A stretch of DNA of 64,000 nucleotides from NCBI GenBank assembly GCA_003024175.1, contig MDYQ01000053.1:1-64000 (forward strand), read 5' to 3'. The notes under the pieces were generated by a model, which was not told the DNA's origin, searched no databases, and worked only from the letters and a program-made list of their open reading frames with translations. Numbering within the stretch: position 1 is the first letter of the stretch; every line of letters starts with the position of its first letter. Both the position numbers and the translations under genes were made by a program. This DNA comes from Planoprotostelium fungivorum (Eukaryota > Evosea > Variosea > Cavosteliida > Cavosteliaceae). Positions 56,240 to 64,000 of this stretch are shown here, one piece after another.

Positions 56240-58051
56240 CTATCTACAATTGTTCGTCATCACTGAGCGCTGTGTCCTCTCTAAGGTCTCCAGCCACTTG
56301 ATCGATCGTTCCAATTCCTCCCTCCCTCTTCCTTCCGTCGACTGTTTTCCATCAGCATCGTCTCTCCATCACTCATCATCTTCTCATCTTCTCACCTCCG
56401 AGCAGTCGAACAGAGACATGTAATCTTGTGTCTTCATCTTCGACCCTTCCATCAGACACACTTCTTCTATGACCTTCTCGTCAACCGCTAAGACCTGCTT
56501 GAGGATCCACTTGATGATGAGCAGCCGATCGACTGGCTTCTCCTCCACGATCTCGCATGAGTGATACTCTTTGTTTTCTGATGGCAACCAGATGACAGGG
56601 TCTTTTGAATCTAAACACGCTTCGAGACATTTTCTCAGATCACAAGGACATCTCATGTCGATTAGACCCTGTAATGTAGAGAGATGTCCTTTCTCTGCGG
56701 CCCAAGAGGTGATCTCGGGAGAAGATAGAGGGTAGCCGATGTGATGGAGGAAGCGGATGACGTCGAGATGGCCGTATGAGGCGACGCCGATGACGAGTGA
56801 AGAGTCGTCCCTGGGATGTTGGCCCATCGTGTGCAACCACTCTAAGACGTCTAAATGTCCGCGATAAGCCGCCTCCGAAAAGAGTTCCAGATCACCGAGA
56901 TGGAAACTACATGCATTACGTTAGCGATGAGATGGAAGATGGATGCACACGAACCCGAGTTGGTATAGATACTGGATGAGTCGGAGTCTGCCTTTTTCGA
57001 CGAGACTGTAAAGCAATCCTTCGTCTCGGAGGGGTATGCCTCGACTTCTCATCTGATCCATCCTCCGCAGCGCTTCTTCATCTTCTAAACGGATGATGCA
57101 GCCGTAGATACTCTCATCGATCGGACAACCGTTCTCCATCATCCAGTCGAACATCTTCCAATCATCTTGAGATGCCGCCTCTGCCGAATGAGTTGAGTCC
57201 CATAGACATTTGTTTTGAAGCAACCACTGAACGGCCTCGAGGTCTTTCTTGCAGACGGCCACCATCATCATCTTGTAATTAAGAGGTAGACCCTGCGAAT
57301 ACAGGTATTGGATGACTTTCAAGCCTGCCTTCTCGCACTGTTTGAGTATCTTGGTGGGTCGGATGGACAAATGATGGATGGCGTAATCGAGGATGTCGAT
57401 GTGTCCCCTCTTGCAGGCTTCTCGGCAAAGAGAACGAGCGAAATATTTCTTCTCGATGTCCTTCATCGGGTCAGTGTATGATGTTGTCGACGCCATACCT
57501 TCAATGTTGGAATGAGCTCGAGCAATCTGATCAAGAGTCGAAGTCTTCCGTATTTTCCGATGGAATCTAAAAGGGAGATGGCTTTCTCTCGAGTGTATCT
57601 AGCGGTCGTGATGATCCACACGAAGCCATCTAGATTGTCGTTTTCTATCATGGATTGAATCCCCCATATGTTTAAGTCACCACGTTGAAACTAACCTCGG
57701 TTCAGATGGTAAGTTCTTCTAAAAACTAACATCGTGTATTAACTGGACGATATGACTTACAGTCTGCTGGTGGACCTCTTTCAGTAATGATAGATCGTTC
57801 AATTGCGAGATCATTCCTCTCTCCTCCCAGCATGCCGGTCGAAGATGAGACGTCCACCATCTCACGACATCAACTGAGGTGCATGGATATAGAAGAGCCC
57901 ACGGTGTGATACTACGTCTCTGCATCACTCTGATAACCTGACAGAACCATTCCACATTGATGAATGATACGGGAAGTAGCTCTGGGGACGATATGTATTC
58001 GAATATGTTGAAGAGTACGTCGTAAGGGAGAGCGGCTACGTCTTCTTCCAT
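56240..58051 (-). CDS. F-box protein with ankyrin-like repeats
   Basis: MEEDVAALPYDVLFNIFEYI then SSPELLPVSFINVEWFCQVI gives an N-terminal F-box-like segment. It is followed by degenerate ankyrin-type repeats of the kind expanded in amoebae and giant viruses: CREACKRGHIDILDYAIHHL, YKMMMVAVCKKDLEAVQWLL, FSEAAYRGHLDVLEWLHTMG, IGVASYGHLDVIRFLHHIGY and SWAAEKGHLSTLQGLIDMRC. The frame could stop at 56384. However, splicing at GAG|GTGAGA near 56398 to TCGACGG restores an open exon that ends ERTQRSVMTNNCR at 56240, which I prefer. F-box/ankyrin proteins commonly act as SCF substrate receptors; the partner is unknown. It is a normal host gene with introns. Confidence 0.75.
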
Positions 58052-58216
58052 GAGATGATGCCCGTGTGTGAGATGACATCAGGTCGATTTACAGCCGATT
58101 TATCATTTTTAAATAAATCTACCCACACGATCATCATGAAGATCACGTCCACAACACAACATCAACACAGCCACGTTGAGAGAAGAATGTCCACCTTTCA
58201 CGTGAAGACCACCTCT

Positions 58217-59469
58217 TTATTTCGCCACGCTCTCTCTCGCGACGTAATCCTGGTAGACCGACTCTAAGAATTGTTCGTCACTCTGCAGCAGTCCAATGAC
58301 AGCCATTCTAAACTGTTCCTTGTTCAATAGAACCGGCTGAGATTGAAACTGAGGCTGCTGCTGCTGCTGCTGCTGTAGACTTCTAAAAAACTGCTGAATG
58401 GCAGGAGGCTGATTCGAATTGATGGGTGTGACTTGTTGCACGGTCGATTGATTTGGAGGTAAGGTTTGGACTTGTTGTTGCTGGATCTGGTGTAGCTGTT
58501 GAGCTCTCAGATAATCGACGATGTGTTGCTGCTGTGAGAAGTCTTGGCCCGCCGGTGGCTGGATTGTGTCATTGATGGACGATGTGATGAGATCACCTGC
58601 TGATATGTCTGTTGCGATGGATGAACCATGGTGGGCTGATGATGAGATCAGACGTGTGATGGACACGTGTGAGTTACCTGATGCATCATGTTTGGAACTG
58701 ATGTCTGATGTGCAACGGGTGATGGAGTCTGGTGTGCCTGAATATTTTGGATGTGCTCTTGTTTGATTGCAGGCTGCGGCTGTGCATACGGTTGTTGTGT
58801 GGACGGATGAGCCACTTTGGGAGATCTGTTGCATTAGACATCAGTTGAACGCCTGGAAGTCGAAACGGAGAGAGGCGTGGAAAGAGGGGAGATGATGCAC
58901 TCACACGTGACCATTCTTCTCAATGGAAACGATCTGTTGGATGAGTTGACAGATCCTTCCCCTCTCTGTCGTATCGTAGAACCAAATCCCGTTCACTTCG
59001 CCTTCTCTACCATCAGTTTCATATGGACAATCGATTTGGGTGTCTGACGTCATATCGATCGAGCAGAAAACCGACCTGTCTTGTTTCTATATAAGAGATA
59101 CGGATCCGAGACCTCTGTGAGGACGTCCGCCGTGATATCCTCCAGCATATTGGTCGTTGAGAGTCGATTCATGACTACGAAACGGTGTCTTGGTTCTCCG
59201 TTCCTGATAGACAATCAACATCGAAGGATGGGTCAAACGATTGTACCTTCTAACCACAAACAGGGCGCCCTCCATGTCTTTCTTTTGCTACATCTTCGTG
59301 TCAGTTACCACTGCAAGAAGATGATTCCACCCACCCAAGATTGTGCCTGCTTTTGGTACGTATAGACGGTAACATGTGCCGCTGTGTCTAATACACGAAT
59401 GATGCCAGGATCTAATCTCTGTAATACAGGTAGATTCAGTTGAATCTTAGGATTCGCTTCTCCTTCCAT
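58217..59469 (-). CDS. DCP1: mRNA-decapping enzyme subunit 1 (DCP1)
   Basis: Activator of the DCP2 decapping enzyme in cytoplasmic P-bodies. MEGEANPKIQLNLPVLQRLD begins the EVH1-type domain. HVTVYTYQKQAQSW, KKDMEGALFVVRRYNRLT and NGIWFYDTTERGRICQLIQQ follow, matching DCP1's beta-sandwich and the conserved 'GIWFYD...R' helix start. A long Gln/Pro/His-rich linker includes a Gln tract (QQQQQQQPQFQSQ). The C-terminal trimerisation helix motif is NKEQFRMAVIGLLQSDEQFL, ending ARESVAK. Poly-Gln linkers fit P-body proteins. The order and both terminal domains are complete. It is divergent from EB1 (385 bp between ATGs). Confidence 0.88.
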
Positions 59470-59854
59470 GTTATGCGGGTTTAGGGTGATGTGATGTGTG
59501 ACGTTTTTATTTTGGAAATTTAGAATTACAACCAAATGATGGACGTCCCAGTATCAAAGACACTGCGCCAAATCGGAGAGGAGCACCATCAAACGTAGGA
59601 GAGAACCTGGTCCTCGTGGCTCAGCTCTATCCTCTCACGTATTAAATGTGAAATAGTCTCACTACTGAAGGGAAAGGAGCATGATCACAGATGAATTAGA
59701 TTGTTGCGCTATGTGAGGAAGCTACAGGTGAGACCGGCGAGCCACCTGAAGCTAAACTGGGCTTTTTGTAGTGATAGGCTGAGGCGGGAGATTTTTTTGG
59801 CGGGAGAGCCATTCATCCGATCAGAGCGAAAGATCCAAGACACATCGATTCACC
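59470..59854. other. Divergent DCP1/EB1 promoter region
   Basis: No gene supported. The stretch before the EB1 ATG (GCGGGAGATTTTTTTGGCGG near 59783) contains a TTTTTTGGCGGGA-type run resembling an E2F-like site, which would fit a microtubule gene expressed with the cell cycle, though this is only suggestive. Confidence 0.35.
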
Positions 59855-61000
59855 ATGTCAAACATTGGAATGATGGAAGGCGCCTACTTTGTAGGACGCG
59901 TTGAACTATTAAACTGGCTTAATGATTTGCTCAAGTTGGATTACACGAAGGTCGAACAGACTGCATCTGGTGAGTAGAGAGATTTGGATTCGAGAGACGA
60001 GTCTGATCTGAAAAGCTGCCGCACATTGTCAGATCATTGATGCCATTTATCCGGGTAATACTTCTTCTACATGTTTTGATCGAGTCTCCTGATCAAGATG
60101 ATAGGTCAGGTCGCTCTGAGCAAGGTCAACTTCAACGCCATGCACGAGTATGAGTTTGTTAAGAACTTCAAGGTCCTCCAAAACGCCTTCGATAAGCTCA
60201 ACATCGACAAGGTAGCTCTATACGATCTCCATCCATCGTCTTCCATTTGACATCTCACATTTTGCAGAACATCGACGTGGCCAAGTTGGCGAAGGCCAAA
60301 TACCAAGACAACTTGGAGTTCCTCCAATGGATTAAGAGATACTTTGACCTCAACTACTCTGGTGCCGAGTACGATGCCGTCGCCGCCAGAAAAGGTTCGC
60401 CCATTTAATTCTATTTATTGTTTACCATAGCAGGAGCCTACGCTGCCGACAAGAAGGGAGGAGCCAAACCAGCCGCCAAAGCCACGAAAGCTGCCGCACC
60501 AGGTGCTTCCCGTGATCTCTCCACGACGATGTCTAATCCTTTCAGCTGTGAAGGTACCCGCTAAGGCTGCACCCAAGGCTGCTGCCGCTCCCAAAGCCGC
60601 CAAGCCAGCCGTCAAGGCCAGCACTCCCTCGGCCTCGAGTAATGCAAACGATGAGAAGGTGAAACTTAACAAAAATATAAAGTCATCTCCATCGTACATT
60701 TCGCTCATCACTGCAGATCACTGAACTGACGACTCAAATGGCCGAGTTGACGACCAACCTGGACGCCGTGGAGACCGAGAGGGATTTTTACTACAAGAAA
60801 CTGAGAGACATCGAAATCCTGTGCCAGAACGCAGACCAGAGCCAAGAAGTTGTTCAGAAGATTCTGGAGATCATGTGAGATGGCGATGCGAAGATGATGG
60901 TGGACTGATGGGACGTAGGTATTCTACCGAGGGAAAGAACGAAGAATTCGTGACGGGAGAGGAAGCGGCTGAGGAGGCTGGGGAGGACGAGACCTTCTAA
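59855..61000 (+). CDS. MAPRE1: EB1 family microtubule plus-end binding protein
   Basis: End-binding protein that tracks growing microtubule plus ends. The N-terminal calponin-homology domain reads [66 protein letters not shown] and [21 protein letters not shown] basic Ala/Lys/Pro linker ([20 protein letters not shown]) spans two exons. The C-terminal EB homology domain is [20 protein letters not shown] then [15 protein letters not shown]. The acidic tail ends EEAGEDETF, an aromatic-ended variant of the EEY/F motif recognised by CAP-Gly proteins. Start context is CACCATGTC. Six short introns. Confidence 0.95.
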
Positions 61001-61144
61001 AGAGGATAAAGTTGGTTCGTCTGCATTGTTCTTTCTTTGAAAGATACACGTACGGAAATTGTGCATCACATCATCATCGTCTTTTGTTTGTGAAGGAAGA
61101 CATTGCACCCATTATATTTTATAGACATATTGACACGGTTTGAA

Positions 61145-62513
61145 TCAGTTCTTCCTCCTCTTCTTCGCTTCCACTTCCAAAAAATGCCAATCGACCAATC
61201 TGTGAGTTCCCTTCTTCACCGGACACCCCTCCACGATGAGCTTGGGGCCAACTGTCGTCCGAAACGCATTGTTGTCTCTGGCGTTCTTGTTCACTCCCTG
61301 CAGCGACATCTTGCTGTAGCCAACCTTGTTGATGGGTTTGAAGTGGAATCTTTCGTTTTCTTTCTCTTCGTAGAGCAAGTGTCCTTCGTTCTGTGCCTTC
61401 CTGATGAAGTCTTCGGCGCTGATGGATTCTCTAGAGATTCTGGCCCAAACTTGCGGCTCGATCTTGGGTGTGATGCCAAACATCCGGTATCTTGAGAGGA
61501 GGTCAGATGATGGACAATGACGACGATGCGACCGAAGATGACGTGAAGATGTCTCACTTGTGACCAGCAAGGAACATGACCGCGATCCCCTTGCTCTTCT
61601 GCGTCCTCACTTCGGTTCCACTCTTGTGTGTCCTCCCTTCTGGTAGATCGGTGCAGATGATCTCGTTGCAATTCGGACACCTTCCACCGAGACTGTGTGT
61701 CCCTGTTCGTGTCGTGAGCAGTCACCGTCACATCAGAGCGACTCACTCTCGACGAGGTCGGGGCGAGGATTTCTCTTCTCCTTCTTTTTCTCTGGACTCG
61801 TCTCCACCGTCACATTCTCTAAATCGTAGTAGTTGTCTTCAATGGTTCGGAGAAGTGGTCCCTGTGGGGTACTCTATTTGGAGGTGAGAAATTTTTTGGG
61901 CCACCGACATGATGAGGTGAAGGATTGTACCTGGGGTGAAGAGAGGGTCCCGTCTTGGTAAATGAATGGTGCCAGAGGTAGAGGGTATGGCGAAGAGATT
62001 TCCGGTTGATCTCGCGCGTGATTGGATCCTTCATTCCAGGAATCATGAAGCTTAAAGCTGAAAGCTACCGAAGCAGCAGGAGTGAATGTCGGCTGTGTAT
62101 GGATATCTTGAGCGGGAATAGGATGTTCTGCACGGATGGCTGCAGAGATCTTCCAAGAATGAGGTCTGCTGAGGGTTGTGGCGACTAATGAACCAGTGTT
62201 CGAGTGCATTGCAGAGGAAGCATCGAGTGGATCGATCAACGGTAAACCCAGTTCTTCTTCAGAATATGGTGTCTCAGTGTGGGGAAGAAGTGAAGCTGAC
62301 TGTTCATGGTGCTGATCGTCGCTCTCCTCCTTGTGAAGGATGCTGTCAAAGTCGTTCGTATCTGCGGTGTCGCTCTGTTGGGAGGGTATAAAGTCTTCAG
62401 ACAAGTCGTCGTCCTCTAAAAATTGCAGCAGAGATGCTGGTCGACTATAGCCAATGGATCTAATGAGCTTGATAAGGACGATGAAGTCGATTCTTTACCT
62501 CTCACCCGCTCAT
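61145..62513 (-). CDS. Unknown protein with CxxC pair, possible nuclear factor
   Basis: Not recognised. The first exon is just MSG; joining GG|A TCC gives MSGSIGYSRPASLLQFLEDD, an acidic, Ser/Pro/Gln-rich disordered N-terminus (EDFIPSQQSDTADTNDFDSI; ASVAFSFKLHDSWNEGSNHA). The C-terminal half is basic and better ordered: ENVTVETSPEKKKEKRNPRP, then GRCPNCNEIICTDLPEGRTH with a CxxC that could bind metal with later Cys/His residues. VMFLAGHKYRMFGITPKIEP, HLLYEEKENERFHFKPINKV and EGCPVKKGTHRLVDWHFLEV follow, ending AKKRRKN. The order of motifs faintly resembles the fungal Rua1-type regulators, but their Cys-rich core is not reproduced. A basic end and acidic start would fit a DNA-binding regulator (inference). 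Confidence 0.6.
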
Positions 62514-62750
62514 GAACTGTATCACACTTTCTTCCCTCTATTAGCTGTACGCTTTGGCAAGCCATTCCAACCAAAAAGTTTGGGCCTCCTCCTCGTGAAC
62601 AAGAGAGACCAGTATAGAGATGTCGATTTCTCACATTTTTGACAGGTGAACCAGATGCCCGGTTGCTATGGGCGACTTCTGGCTAATGGGGTTTAGAGGT
62701 GACGATTCATCGCTTTAAGTCTGAAGGGGAGGAATAAAACGCTGGAGCGT

Positions 62751-63017
62751 ATGGAAGTGCTCAGGACGAAGCGAATTCATCTCTCAGACTCTTCGTTTAA
62801 TCAAACGGAGAGCGAAGTGCTCGATGTCGTTGACGACAGCTCCACCCTCCATCAGCGAAGCCCTATGGACCTCCAAGGAGAAAAGGAGACCATGTTGTCG
62901 GCTTGTATTCTGAATATCAATATTAATATGATACGTATTCAGAAAGCAACATCAGTCACCTCGATGATGATGTCTGAGACAATGATCGTCTCGGCCTGTA
63001 TCAAGAATGATCCGTAG
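62751..63017 (+). CDS. Small hypothetical ORF
   Basis: The ATG at 62751 opens MEVLRTKRIHLSDSSFNQTE, then SEVLDVVDDSSTLHQRSPMD. The first ~48 codons look plausible; after KETMLSACILN the composition turns Met/Ile-rich (intron-like), and the frame closes at 63017. A splice into a later exon is possible, since the sequence after 63000 has a basic frame (RRHKLFKAGCPCQ), but I could not fix the junction. It may instead be leader sequence. It sits between two minus-strand genes. Confidence 0.3.
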   Translation: MEVLRTKRIHLSDSSFNQTESEVLDVVDDSSTLHQRSPMDLQGEKETMLSACILNININMIRIQKATSVTSMMMSETMIVSACIKNDP

Positions 63018-63155
63018 AAGAAGAATAGCCTCTTCAAGCGGCGGCACAAACTCTTCAAAGCTGGCTGTCCTTGCCAGATCACGCAGGTCAACAAACATAA
63101 TCGAACATCATGTTACATGATCTCTGTTTTATATACAATACTATACAAGTTCACT

Positions 63156-63892
63156 CTAGAACTTCCTCCTTGCCAGTTTGTCTCGCTGCACCCTCGCATC
63201 GTTTAACAGCAATCGAACCACCGTATGATGGCAATTGTGCGACGCCCAAACGAGAGCGAAGTCATCGTTGGCCGCTGGATTTACCCTCTTGTCTCTCATC
63301 AGCATGGTGACGATCTCAATGTGTCCATTGTGTGAAGCCCACTGGATGGCATAGTTGTCGTTGTCCGATGGGTCGACCCTCTCGTCTTCTAAGAGAATCT
63401 TTACCACTTCGTGGTCGCCAGAGTGGGCGGCGTGCTGCAAGGCGGAGTTGTTGCGGGCGGCAGGATTGCAGGATGAATGATTCAATAGGGTCTTGAGGAT
63501 GGACGGCTGGCTGCCAACCCGGACCGCATGCAGGAAGACTTCCGTTCGATCGCAGAGGGTTCGGGGGAGTAAGAATGATACGTGGAATTCACGATTTCGA
63601 TTGAGCGCGCGGACGAGGTGGATGTTGTTGATGACGTAGATCTTGTCGACTGTGAGGTTCAGTCAGGAGATGGGAGGTGTGGAATGTGATAATCGAGCTC
63701 ACCTATCTCCTTCCATAACTGACACACAGAACGTGCCCTGACGTAAGATTGATCTCTCACGTTCGTAGGCCCCGTTTTTAGAAGCACCCCCAGAATGGCT
63801 AGTGTATCGTCATACGAGCACAGGACGCCAGAAACGTGTTCTTCTTCATTAGGTTGTCCTTCGATCTGGTATACAACCTCTTCTCTTTGCAT
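63156..63892 (-). CDS. Ankyrin-repeat protein
   Basis: MQREEVVYQIEGQPNEEEHV begins at the ATG at 63892; an F-box-like helix pair may follow (AILGVLLKTG; YVRARSVCQLWKEI). After one intron near 63705-63655 comes VDKIYVINNIHLVRALNRNR, then three clear ankyrin repeats: NNSALQHAAHSGDHEVVKIL, DNYAIQWASHNGHIEIVTML and DDFALVWASHNCHHTVVRLL. It ends DKLARRKF. The repeats have the usual TPLHxAxxxGH-type core with A(A/S)H(S/N)G variants. The gene appears complete within the window and is related in style to the gene at 56240-58051. Confidence 0.75.
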
Positions 63893-64000
63893 GTTCACGC
63901 GATGTTCGTGGTGTGGGAACTGAAGTCAGTCCAGTCCGAACTGAAATTTCTTCCGCATTGGAATGAAAGCTGTTCGGAATTCCGTAGCTTCAGTCTACTT

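Noticed and set aside
61145-62513. Assignment to the Rua1 transcription-regulator family
   Set aside because: Only a CxxC and a basic tail are shared; the family's paired Cys/His core is not seen.

Overview
The window is nuclear DNA of a unicellular eukaryote with a very compact, intron-rich genome. About 29 genes fill 64 kb on both strands. Most are cut by many GT-AG introns of roughly 40-70 nt, and TAA, TAG and TGA all end reading frames, so the code is standard. The gene mix fits an amoebozoan, most likely a protosteloid (Planoprotostelium-like) amoeba: two RasGEFs, an F-box fusion, F-box/ankyrin-like proteins, a plant-shaped LRR receptor kinase of the tyrosine-kinase-like group, a secreted Cys-rich expansin-like protein, an IQM-type calmodulin-binding protein, and MORN/radial-spoke-like and HYLS1-like proteins that suggest a flagellate stage. 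The taxonomic call is inference from gene content, not a search result.

Layout. 1-5170: a SulP anion transporter truncated by the window edge (+), then a TMEM69-like mitochondrial membrane protein, a small unknown protein and a SAM-dependent methyltransferase (all -). 5265-7132: a higher-order satellite of about 2.4 copies of a ~760-bp unit, capped by a foldback inverted repeat. 8094-20809: GCN1, a CmcJ/AsaB-like enzyme and an F-box-RasGEF protein (all +). 20895-32613: IQM-like (-), OSGEP/Kae1 (+), a possible MITE, a GPI-anchored surface protein (+), condensin-II NCAPH2 (-) and a MORN protein (+); the last two share a CATG start. 32792-42333: mitochondrial AspRS (+), ribosomal protein S11 (-), mitochondrial acyl carrier protein (+), a second RasGEF (+) and an unknown membrane protein (+). 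42479-53345: LRR receptor kinase (-), secreted Cys-rich protein (+) and a YAT-type amino-acid permease (-). 53713-63892: HYLS1-like (+), a coiled-coil protein (-), F-box/ankyrin-like (-), DCP1 (-), EB1 (+), an unknown CxxC protein (-), a small ORF (+) and an ankyrin protein (-).

The genes do not form a pathway cluster. Loose themes can be drawn: translation and amino-acid sensing (GCN1, OSGEP, AspRS, S11, amino-acid permease), signalling at the cell surface and through Ras (LRR kinase, two RasGEFs, IQM), microtubule and ciliary structure (EB1, HYLS1-like, MORN), and chromosome or mRNA handling (NCAPH2, DCP1). No CRISPR, rRNA, convincing tRNA, or virus-like or LTR element was seen. Exon ends were deduced by hand from frame, splice sites and family conservation, so internal exon borders are approximate; the coordinates given run from start codon to stop codon and include introns.
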